The notes under the pieces: model-generated | What the model saw: the letters and a program-made list of their open reading frames with translations, nothing else | Database searches by the model: none | Told to the model about the DNA's origin: nothing | In this document: piece after piece, positions 1 to 6,074 of the stretch | Numbering within the stretch: position 1 is the first letter of the stretch | How the letters are laid out: the number at the start of each line of letters is the position of its first letter | From: JAERML01 sp035687895 | GTDB taxonomy: Bacteria > Bacteroidota > Ignavibacteria > UBA10030 > UBA6906 | Length of the DNA stretch: 64,000 nucleotides | Assembly: GCA_035687895.1 (NCBI GenBank) | Contig: DASRUE010000044.1 | Location: forward strand, 1-64,000 | Direction: 5' to 3' | Position numbers and translations under genes: made by a program

Positions 1-200
1 AGGTCAAACAGTGCGATATCCTCGCGTTGACAGAAGTACTGCGAACGAAAAAGCTCAGGAAGACAAATCACCTGCGCTCCCTTGCGTGCTGCTTCTTCCA
101 CACGCATGACAGCTGTCCTGAGATTTTCCTCAGGACTCGGCGTGACCGACATCTGGACAAGACCAACGGTGAAACGCTGCGGGAAGGAGGGGTTGCTCAA
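1..200 (-). CDS. Carbon-nitrogen hydrolase, likely N-carbamoylputrescine amidase (5' end only)
   Basis: Minus-strand reading of the window edge gives the N-terminus of a nitrilase-superfamily amidase: FTVGLVQM followed by a segment ending in KGAQVICLPELFRSQYFCQRED. The Glu of the Glu-Lys-Cys triad normally falls in the first strand-loop region, and the LPELFRSQYFCQ stretch is typical of N-carbamoylputrescine amidase (polyamine synthesis from agmatine). The gene leaves the window at base 1, so Lys and Cys are not visible. There is no ATG. A TTG at 198-200 preceded 10 nt upstream by AGGA is my preferred start; a GTG at 246-248 is an alternative before the in-frame stop near 270. Family confidence is high; exact substrate is inferred. 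Confidence 0.75.
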   Translation of the reverse strand, partial: MSNPSFPQRFTVGLVQMSVTPSPEENLRTAVMRVEEAARKGAQVICLPELFRSQYFCQREDIALFD

Positions 201-328
201 AGTTGGCAATTCCTGTTCAGAGTGTTGGGTAATGAGAGGACGGAACACCTTTCCGCAGAAGAACGCCTTCTAACGGAAAGTTCACCACGAATATAGGTGA
301 GAGGCCACTGAAAATCAAGGAAACGTCC

Positions 329-892
329 TTGACAATGCAGAGTTTTTCGGGTATGTTGACGCAGCATTTCTCCCTTATGCACCTCTCCCGCGTGACATAC
401 CTTGGCGTCGTAACGTCGGTTTCCCTCTGGTGCGCTGCGTTTCTGGCGGCACCTCTCTTCGTTGAGTGGTCGGGTGCGTGGCTTCCGGTCGGTGAGCTCC
501 TCTACAGATTCTTCCATCCGATCTGCCATCAACTCGAAGGGCGGTCGTTCACCATTTTCGGTGAGCCGCTTGCGGTTTGCGCGCGTTGCTCCTCCATCTA
601 CATCGGGTTCCTTGCGGGTACGCTCGCGTTCCCCTTTCTGTATCGACGGATGCGGATGTCATCACGAACGCTGCTGGTGATGGCAGGACTCCCCATGCTG
701 CTGGACGTTGTAGGAGGAATGTTCGGTGTACACGAAGTGACCATCCTCACCCGATCAATCACGGGTGCGTTCTTCGGAGTGTCTCTTCCCTTTGTCGTTC
801 TCCCTGTGCTGATGGATGCCGTGCTGGAGATCGCTATTTCACCATCACACGTACAACCTCAGAAAGGATCTCCCAATGCAACAACCCAGTAA
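329..892 (+). CDS. DUF2085 family membrane protein
   Basis: A 187-residue integral membrane protein. The segment FHPICHQLEGRSF followed by VCARCSSIYIGF is the Cys/His-containing core of the DUF2085 family. The function of the family is not established. About four hydrophobic helices can be seen, two before and two after the CARC motif. The start is uncertain: TTG 329 has AAGGA at an optimal 7-nt distance, ATG 335 follows in frame, and ATG 377 would directly precede the first helix. TTG 329 also forms part of a TTGACA-N17-TATGTT promoter-like string, which would favour ATG 377. Its 3' end overlaps the start of the next gene by 17 bp, suggesting translational coupling. Confidence 0.75.
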   Translation: MTMQSFSGMLTQHFSLMHLSRVTYLGVVTSVSLWCAAFLAAPLFVEWSGAWLPVGELLYRFFHPICHQLEGRSFTIFGEPLAVCARCSSIYIGFLAGTLAFPFLYRRMRMSSRTLLVMAGLPMLLDVVGGMFGVHEVTILTRSITGAFFGVSLPFVVLPVLMDAVLEIAISPSHVQPQKGSPNATTQ

Positions 893-1379
893 GCTCATGC
901 CGGCCCTCTATGGCGGGATCATCATGGGAGTGATCTCTGCTGTCCCCGTGCTGAACTTTGTCAATTGCCTTTGCTGTGCCGGTATTCTCTTTGGCGGCTT
1001 TATGGCTGTCTTCTTTTATAAGAAGGACCTCCCGCCCGCCATTCCTCTTACCAACAGCGACGGTCTTCAGCTTGGCGCGCTCGCCGGCGTGTTCGGTGCC
1101 GTCATCGGGTCCATCCTCACCGCGGGTATCTTCGCCCTGATGGGCAATGTCACCGGCCAGATGATGATGGATTTTCTCGGGCAATACAGCGATCAGATGC
1201 CTCCGGGCACATTCGAGCAAATGTCAGAGGGAATGATGGAAGGGGGACTCTCGGTTCTCCACTTCATCATGTCGCTGGTGATTGATACGATCTTCGGCCT
1301 TCTCGGTGGACTCATCGGCTACTCGGTCTACAAATCAAAGCAGCCGATGCCATCCTCCACACCTCCGGCACCGTTGTAA
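876..1379 (+). CDS. Small integral membrane protein, unknown function
   Basis: A 167-residue hydrophobic protein with a Gly/Ala-rich N-terminal helix pair (MGVISAVPVLNFVNCLCC), a central helix near residues 65-90 and a C-terminal helix (IFGLLGGLIGYSVY). A Met/Gln/Asp-rich loop lies between the last two. ATG 876 is chosen because AGAAAGGA sits just upstream; the gene starts inside the end of the DUF2085 gene, so the two are probably co-translated. Similar four-helix proteins with alternating Gly-rich helices are common in Bacteroidota and Ignavibacteria genomes, but I recognise no characterised family. The next gene begins 10 bp after its stop. Confidence 0.65.
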   Translation: MQQPSKLMPALYGGIIMGVISAVPVLNFVNCLCCAGILFGGFMAVFFYKKDLPPAIPLTNSDGLQLGALAGVFGAVIGSILTAGIFALMGNVTGQMMMDFLGQYSDQMPPGTFEQMSEGMMEGGLSVLHFIMSLVIDTIFGLLGGLIGYSVYKSKQPMPSSTPPAPL

Positions 1380-1389
1380 TACGGAGACC

Positions 1390-2664
1390 ATGAATCGGCT
1401 TGTTGTTTGCCTCGCTCTATTCTTTGGAACGTACCTTTCCACGGCTGCGCAAACCACCGCCATTGTGTGTGGCAGGCTGGTGGATGTTGTCGCGGGGAAG
1501 ATTGTCCGCGATGCAGTGATTTTTGTTGAGGGAAACAGAATCACGGCGGTAGGGACGGGCCTTCCCATTCCAGAGGGAGCGGAACGCATCGATCTTTCCC
1601 GTGCTACGGTCCTGCCGGGGTTCTTCGATCTCCATTGTCATTTTCTCGACAATCCCGGTGGTGGCACAAGAGGATCAGCGGCGGACAATGCGCTGAGCGG
1701 CGCCCGGAACGCGGAGAAGATTCTCCTCTCGGGATTCACCACCATCCGTGATCCCGGAGGAGGGGCACCGAACTATGGCAACGTCTCCGTCCGTGATGCG
1801 ATCAACAGGGGCTGGTTTCCCGGTCCCCGGATCTACGTTGCGGGACGGTTTCTTTCCATCACCGGCGGACACGGCGACAATAACAACGTTCCTCCCGAGT
1901 GGGAAACGGAGGGAGATAACATCGTCAATGGTGTCGACGAAATGCGGAAGGCGGTCCGGCGTGATGTGAAGTTCGGCTCGGATTGGATCAAGCTCTATGC
2001 AACGGGCGGGTTCCTCTCAGCCGGCGACGACCCCGGTCTCCAGAGCTTTTCGGACGAAGAGATGCGCGTTGCAGTGGAAGAAGCGACCCGGCTCGGGAAA
2101 CCGGTTGCTGCGCATGCACATGGAACGGCAGGAATCAAGGCCGCCGTCCGTGCCGGTGTCAGGACGATCGAGCACGGGACGTTCATCGACGGTGAAGGCA
2201 TCGATCTGATGAAGAAGCATGGCGCGTTCCTCGTCCCGACGCTCCGGACCATCGAGGTGTTGGGGGAGGATCTCCCCAAAAATGCTTCCGAGGGGTGGAA
2301 GAAGGCGAACATGCTTGCGAAGAAGTACTTTGCCGCGATGATGAAAAACATCGGCACGGCAATGGCGCAGGGAGTGAAGACTGCATTCGGCAGCGATATG
2401 GTAACGCTCCCGCATGGTCTTGCCGCGCAGGAGTTCAAGCTTCATGTGCGGGCAGGTCAATCGCCCATGGAGGCAATCCGCTCAGCAACAATTGTCTCCG
2501 CTGAAGCGCTCCGTGTCGAGGACGAAACCGGCAGCATCTCGCCGGGGAAACTCGCCGATATCATTGCGGTGGAAGGCGATCCGCTCTCGGACATTACCGT
2601 GCTGGAGAAGGTAGGCTTTGTAATGAAAGATGGGAAGGCCTACAAGAATACGATAGGAAAGTAG
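1390..2664 (+). CDS. Secreted metal-dependent amidohydrolase (imidazolonepropionase/prolidase-like)
   Basis: A 424-residue amidohydrolase with an N-terminal signal peptide (MNRLVVCLALFFGTYLSTAAQ), so probably exported. Metal-site residues are visible: HxH in FDLHCHF (His82, His84), the carboxylated-lysine candidate in DWIKLYATGG, HAHG near residue 238, IEHG near residue 263 and the catalytic Asp of GSDM near residue 336. The C-terminal strand set (GSISPGKLADIIAVEGDPL) is the composite-domain hallmark. This set matches secreted imidazolonepropionase-like or Xaa-Pro dipeptidase-like amidohydrolases; the substrate cannot be told. The stop codon lies inside a long palindrome (2661-2715) that may terminate transcription. 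Confidence 0.85.
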   Translation: MNRLVVCLALFFGTYLSTAAQTTAIVCGRLVDVVAGKIVRDAVIFVEGNRITAVGTGLPIPEGAERIDLSRATVLPGFFDLHCHFLDNPGGGTRGSAADNALSGARNAEKILLSGFTTIRDPGGGAPNYGNVSVRDAINRGWFPGPRIYVAGRFLSITGGHGDNNNVPPEWETEGDNIVNGVDEMRKAVRRDVKFGSDWIKLYATGGFLSAGDDPGLQSFSDEEMRVAVEEATRLGKPVAAHAHGTAGIKAAVRAGVRTIEHGTFIDGEGIDLMKKHGAFLVPTLRTIEVLGEDLPKNASEGWKKANMLAKKYFAAMMKNIGTAMAQGVKTAFGSDMVTLPHGLAAQEFKLHVRAGQSPMEAIRSATIVSAEALRVEDETGSISPGKLADIIAVEGDPLSDITVLEKVGFVMKDGKAYKNTIGK

Positions 2665-2715
2665 GGGCGCAACCCGCCCGAACCGATTTGGCGGGCGGGC
2701 ATGTTACGCCCCTAC
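2661..2715. repeat. Long imperfect palindrome, GTAGGGGCG ... CGCCCCTAC
   Basis: Outer 9-bp arms GTAGGGGCG (2661-2669) and CGCCCCTAC (2707-2715) are perfectly complementary, and inner arms CCCGCCC (2673-2679) and GGGCGGG (2693-2699) also pair. The left arm contains the TAG stop of the amidohydrolase gene. It sits between two convergent genes. There is no T-tract, so it resembles a REP-like mobile palindrome more than a classic terminator, though it could serve as one. Confidence 0.7.
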
Positions 2716-2801
2716 AGTTGGCCGTTTCCGACGACCGTCTCCGGTCGAGAAGAGGTGGTTCTTAGCAACCATCTTCGATGAGGAGGCGGGGCGGTTAGAA
2801 C

Positions 2802-3407
2802 TCACCGCACAAACTCCCTCACCCGCTCCACCAACGGGCCGAACCCTTCATTGAACAGAATTCCCGCCAGCAGAAACCCCGCCACAGCCCCACCGATATG
2901 CGCCTCATGGCCGATGTTCCCCACCTGACGTTTGGCAAGGTAAATGGAGATGGCAACGTATCCCAAGGCGAAAATAGGTCCCGGAATCGGAACGGGGACG
3001 AAGAAGAAATAGATGCTCATGGCCGGCTGGATTACGATGGCCGCAAAGATCACACCTGCCACCGAACCACTTGCCCCGAGAGCGCGGTAGTTCGGATTGT
3101 TCTTGTGGAAAACGTATGTGAGAAGGGTGGCCGAGACCCCGGCTATGACGTAGACCAGGAGCAGTCCCCCCATCCCCAGTCCCATCTCCACTACCGGCGC
3201 GAAGAAGAAGAGCGTCATCATGTTGAAAAGGAGATGGCCTATATCGGCGTGGGAAAAATGGGAGAGGAACATACCGGTGAAGTTCTCGCCCGCGGCCACG
3301 CTGGCCGGGACGAACAGGAACTTCTCTCCCCGCTGCGGATCACGGAACGACGCAAACCCGAGGACGGAAACGATAACGTTGAGCGCTATGAGAGCGAGTG
3401 TGAGCAT
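2802..3407 (-). CDS. Rhomboid family intramembrane serine protease
   Basis: A 201-residue, six-helix membrane protein. Rhomboid hallmarks are complete: HxxxNMMTLFFF in helix 2 (His58 region), catalytic Ser113 in GASGS and catalytic His170 in HEAHIGG. It should cleave transmembrane substrates within the inner membrane. I start at ATG 3405-3407; a longer in-frame form from TTG 3473 would add 22 residues lacking hydrophobic character, and neither start has a good ribosome site. The gene lies just downstream of the cassette array, 70 bp after the minimal attC-like element, in the same direction. It carries no attC-like site of its own, so I treat it as chromosomal. Confidence 0.88.
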   Translation of the reverse strand: MLTLALIALNVIVSVLGFASFRDPQRGEKFLFVPASVAAGENFTGMFLSHFSHADIGHLLFNMMTLFFFAPVVEMGLGMGGLLLVYVIAGVSATLLTYVFHKNNPNYRALGASGSVAGVIFAAIVIQPAMSIYFFFVPVPIPGPIFALGYVAISIYLAKRQVGNIGHEAHIGGAVAGFLLAGILFNEGFGPLVERVREFVR

Positions 3408-3477
3408 ATGCGAATGAGTCTGCTTGTTGAATTCAAAGGGGAATGGTTTTGCTTTACCCGCCACACCAGCCAATGGT

Positions 3478-3495
3478 GCACAACTCTTGTTGTGC
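3478..3495 (-). repeat. Minimal attC-like element: outer boxes only
   Basis: An 18-bp perfect inverted repeat, GCACAAC-TCTT-GTTGTGC, lies 9 bp beyond the GNAT stop codon. It consists of just the two 7-bp outer boxes seen at the full sites (compare GCACAAC at 3982-3988), with a 4-nt loop where full sites have 110-130 nt. It may be an attC whose stem-loop has been deleted, closing the array on its 3' side. Confidence 0.55.
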
Positions 3496-3504
3496 GTTCG
3501 CCCC

Positions 3505-3957
3505 TTATTTCATTTCCTTTTCGAAGCATAAACTGTTTTCTGTTCCGGCATATTGCCCGTAATTCGGAATCAATGTGTATCCGTTCCTTTTGTACAGTCC
3601 AATAGCTTCCGGCTGTTTTTTCCCCGTCTCTAATACACACTTTGCATACGATAATTCGCTTGCCCAATGTTCCAGTTCAGAGAGGATTTTTGTGGCGATC
3701 CCCTTGTTTCTGCTCCCAGGCTCAACGTACATGCGTTTGATTTCCATTGTATTCGTCCCATACTCTTTTATGGCTCCGCAACCCAACGGTTTTTCATTTT
3801 CATACGCGAGGACGACATACTTGATGTTGTCGATCGTATTGAATTGAGCGTAGAAGGAATGCTCTTCACCGTCCCTTTGTGCAAGGTCCGCGTCAAGTAA
3901 TTTCACAAGTTCCATAAAATCGTGATTATCAGAATTGGTTCTGATGATGTCTATCAT
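3505..3957 (-). CDS. GNAT family N-acetyltransferase (cassette gene)
   Basis: A 150-residue acetyl-CoA-dependent acyltransferase. The GNAT core is clear: a strand KYVVLAYENEKPLGCGAIKEY, then MEIKRMYVEPGSRNKGIATKILSELE, which holds the acetyl-CoA-binding R/Q-x-x-G-x-G/A loop (GSRNKGIA), then LSYAKCVLETGKKQPEAIGLYKRNGY. The substrate is unknown; the family includes antibiotic, polyamine and protein acetylases, and GNATs are frequent integron cargo. ATG at 3955-3957. Upstream lies the attC-like site 3982-4125, and a minimal site follows 9 bp after the TAA. This is the last cassette of the array. Confidence 0.88.
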   Translation of the reverse strand: MIDIIRTNSDNHDFMELVKLLDADLAQRDGEEHSFYAQFNTIDNIKYVVLAYENEKPLGCGAIKEYGTNTMEIKRMYVEPGSRNKGIATKILSELEHWASELSYAKCVLETGKKQPEAIGLYKRNGYTLIPNYGQYAGTENSLCFEKEMK

Positions 3958-3981
3958 ATCCGCTATCTATTCTCGGGTGAC

Positions 3982-4125
3982 GCACAACGTGTGCGCAAAC
4001 TACGGCACGCACTCCACGCTCTTTATGATTGCGTGCAGCGTGGGGCGAACTCTACTGAGTTCGCTCCAGTTGCTTTGACCGAGCCTTATCAAATTTTTGA
4101 GCGACGTAGTTTGTCGCTGTTATGC
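3982..4125 (-). repeat. attC-like recombination site A
   Basis: A 144-bp site between the HhH-GPD-like and GNAT genes. Outer boxes are GCACAAC (3982-3988) and GTTATGC (4119-4125); inner boxes CAAACTACG (3996-4004) and CGTAGTTTG (4105-4113) are perfectly complementary. The middle is itself folded: GCGAACTC-TACT-GAGTTCGC hairpin and CCACGCT pairing with AGCGTGG. Read on the minus strand it follows the upstream gene's stop by 12 nt and ends ...GTTGTGC. This two-box-plus-two-box design with a variable structured centre is the attC architecture. Confidence 0.72.
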
Positions 4126-4137
4126 GCAGCGCAAGGG

Positions 4138-4695
4138 TCAATTGTTATAGAGTGTTCCCTTCTGATAAAGTGTGTGAACTCTGAACAGCGTTCGTTCGAC
4201 GTCGCGTGCGCCAACTTTGTACTTATTGGCAAAGTATCTGAGAATCATCAGATACCGATACCACTGCTTGAAATCAAATCCCATTCCGTCAGCATTCGTC
4301 TTGACGGCACCCATTTTGTAAAGGAGTTGCCAAACTCGAATGTCAATGACACCGTAACGTGTTGGATTGGTAAGCATCAGAATCGAAGATGCCATCGGGA
4401 CACTGACGCCGTAGAGACTCGTGAGTTGAGACAGTTTCTCTTGCTCACTACGAGTTGCGAACGCTGCTCTTGTAATGTTCTTGATCGTATCTGCACGGTT
4501 ACGACGAATATGCTTAATCGCTCGCGGCGATTTCCACCGACAAACCTTCACTAACTCGGGTTTGGTCAGATAACCCCGCTTTCTTGAACGAGACAATTCA
4601 TCGATGACCCTCTGAGTGGGAGACCACTCCTTAGTAGAAAGATGAATTCCTATCAGATGCTGTAATCGTTTGTATGGAAGTTTCTTGAGTGGCAT
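4138..4695 (-). CDS. HhH-GPD-like hypothetical protein (cassette gene)
   Basis: A 185-residue basic protein. Residues 88-130 (LSQLTSLYGVSVPMASSILM ... YGVIDIRVWQLLYKMG) resemble the helix-hairpin-helix plus Asp segment of HhH-GPD DNA glycosylases, where VDTHV carries the catalytic Asp; here the equivalent would be Asp118 in VIDIRVW. The lysine found in bifunctional glycosylases is absent and there is no Fe-S Cys cluster. The N-terminus is Arg/Lys-rich. A nucleic-acid role is an inference from fold only. ATG at 4693-4695, preceded by AAAGG. It sits between two attC-like sites, as a free-standing cassette. Confidence 0.65.
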   Translation of the reverse strand: MPLKKLPYKRLQHLIGIHLSTKEWSPTQRVIDELSRSRKRGYLTKPELVKVCRWKSPRAIKHIRRNRADTIKNITRAAFATRSEQEKLSQLTSLYGVSVPMASSILMLTNPTRYGVIDIRVWQLLYKMGAVKTNADGMGFDFKQWYRYLMILRYFANKYKVGARDVERTLFRVHTLYQKGTLYNN

Positions 4696-4719
4696 GGATA
4701 ACCTTTCATTTGCGTTGCA

Positions 4720-4852
4720 GCATAACGCGTGCAGGCATTACGCCGGTTGTTTTGCTGCTATGAACGACTCATTCTTTTTGCGGCAAAACAAATGGAGCGC
4801 CCACAATTGTTCTCTTACAAAAAATGGAACGTCGTAATGACTGCTGTTATGC
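4720..4852 (-). repeat. attC-like recombination site B
   Basis: A 133-bp site. Outer boxes GCATAAC (4720-4726) and GTTATGC (4846-4852) are exact reverse complements; inner boxes CATTACG (4736-4742) and CGTAATG (4833-4839) pair, extended by GCAG/CTGC on the outer side with a single mismatched base between. The centre contains GTTTTGC pairing with GCAAAAC. The TAA stop of the upstream gene is embedded in the GCATAAC box (minus-strand reading), a frequent feature of integron cassettes. Confidence 0.75.
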
Positions 4853-5866
4853 GACGTTTGCGGCAACATCATACTGTAATCTTGTTGTTAGTTCATTTTC
4901 GAATCGAGAAACAAAGGGAACTCTATCAATCACGTGGACTTCAAATCTTCTTCTTACATTGCCGCCCGTTTTGAGACCAAGATCTTCAGCCGTTGTGTAG
5001 GTTAGCAAGTTCGGAATTGGACCTAGGAATGCATCGGGAAGCTCATCACGCAGGCGAGCGAAAGGCAGTTTTTCAAGACTACAAATGATGAGCTTCTCCT
5101 TGATGATGCGTTTGGAGCTGAGTCCCACGGCAAAACCAATCTCTTCAAAGACCTTACTTCGGATGTGATAGTAATTTTGCATTATCGCCTGTAATCTTGC
5201 CTTGTGGAATTTCGAGCCGATGTAGAGTGTGGCGACAACAGACTCGTGCTTGTCACGTTTAGATGCAACAATGGGAAATACTACGCCCTCAATCGGCTTC
5301 ACTTCTCTGAGATTGATACGCCGAAGCGTTTTCTTTGAAACTGTAACCAGTTGTTCTATTCTCGTCCTTATAGGGAGAATGGAAAATGCTGAGGTGTCCC
5401 TTTTCTCCTGAAGTTTAGCCTCAACGCTTGCTTTGAGCGGTCGTGTGACATAATTGATTCTGCGGAGCAAGCGCTTTTTAAAGGTTGAGTCATCGTGACT
5501 ACGCCAAGTCACGATATTTTTCATCTGCAAATGGAAATGCACCCGCAGGTTGCCTTTTGGGTCATCGGTGCGTGGTTTAAGATGGTCCACACGGCAAGTG
5601 TATATAACGGGAATCGACCTCTCAGCAAAGCCAGCCTCATAGTAGACGGAAGGACGAGCAAAAGATAGATCAGCAACGACAAAGTCAGCATCTAGGATTT
5701 CATTGATGATTCTGTTATTGAGATCGTCATTATGCTCAATTCTGATCATGCATCTGGGAATGACCTCTGCTCTATGCAGCGTCGGCAAAAGAGACTTCTT
5801 GAGCAGGAGTTCTGTCTGCTTATCACTGAAGGACATAGCCACAAAGCATTTGAGTTTACTGGACAT
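4847..5866 (-). CDS. TIR-like / nucleoside 2-deoxyribosyltransferase-like domain protein (cassette gene)
   Basis: A 339-residue protein. Residues 5-95 carry a Rossmannoid TIR/deoxyribosyltransferase-like domain: FVAMSF (8-13) and ADFVVADLSF (60-69) followed by RPSVYYEAGFA (71-81), with Glu77 as the likely catalytic glutamate that attacks N-glycosidic bonds in this superfamily. Residues 100-339 form a domain I do not recognise; it contains a basic region (140-190) and alternating strands. Such N-terminal domains occur in nucleotide-sensing and NAD-consuming defence proteins, so an anti-phage or stress effector role is plausible but inferred. ATG at 5864-5866. The stop codon TAA lies within the attC box of site B. 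Confidence 0.7.
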   Translation of the reverse strand: MSSKLKCFVAMSFSDKQTELLLKKSLLPTLHRAEVIPRCMIRIEHNDDLNNRIINEILDADFVVADLSFARPSVYYEAGFAERSIPVIYTCRVDHLKPRTDDPKGNLRVHFHLQMKNIVTWRSHDDSTFKKRLLRRINYVTRPLKASVEAKLQEKRDTSAFSILPIRTRIEQLVTVSKKTLRRINLREVKPIEGVVFPIVASKRDKHESVVATLYIGSKFHKARLQAIMQNYYHIRSKVFEEIGFAVGLSSKRIIKEKLIICSLEKLPFARLRDELPDAFLGPIPNLLTYTTAEDLGLKTGGNVRRRFEVHVIDRVPFVSRFENELTTRLQYDVAANVA

Positions 5867-5906
5867 TGATATCGTCTATATTTAGTACTTGGTTGCCGCA
5901 AATGAC

Positions 5907-5966
5907 GCATAACTACTGGCTTAACGACACTGTGTCGTACTTACATGTGCCGGGTAGAGGATATGC
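5907..5966 (-). repeat. Possible degenerate attC at the leading edge of the array
   Basis: GCATAAC (5907-5913) is an exact outer box, 40 bp upstream of the first cassette gene. The partner GATATGC (5960-5966) has one mismatch. Between them GGC/GCC and a perfect ACGACAC-T-GTGTCGT hairpin pair. At 60 bp it has a typical short-attC size, but inner boxes are poor. It could be a decayed attC or part of an attachment site. Confidence 0.35.
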
Positions 5967-6074
5967 GACACTCTGTCTTGTCTAATTCGCTTCTGCATGC
6001 GGGCTCCTCAATGTAGAGAACCCCTTCGGAAAATCCAATTGGTTTCTTAGCCGGTTCTGTACGCGCGTCCCTAT

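Larger units (their letters stand above)
3478..5966 (-). mobile_element. Integron-like cassette array without integrase (CALIN)
   Basis: Three minus-strand genes, each a separate single-gene unit, are spaced by structured inverted-repeat sites whose outer boxes are GCAYAAC and GTTRTGC. Inner boxes differ between sites but pair perfectly within each site, as in attC. The reading order is 5966 to 3478. The genes are AT-richer than their neighbours and have no internal promoters that I can see. No tyrosine recombinase (IntI) gene is present in the window. The unit structure gene-attC-gene-attC, all in one orientation, is what integron cassettes look like. Alternative: unrelated hairpin terminators, which would not share outer boxes. 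Confidence 0.7.

Noticed and set aside
197..532. Minus-strand open frame of 111 codons over the DUF2085 gene
   Set aside because: Highly charged, low-complexity translation with no family pattern; it is a shadow of the plus-strand gene and overlaps the real hydrolase start.
2802..3473. Rhomboid gene as a fourth integron cassette
   Set aside because: It has no attC-like pair after its stop; the palindrome at 2661-2715 has different boxes, and its composition matches the chromosome.
2898..3605. Plus-strand 235-codon frame opposite the rhomboid gene
   Set aside because: Arg/Glu/His-rich translation typical of an antisense shadow; the rhomboid catalytic residues are on the other strand.
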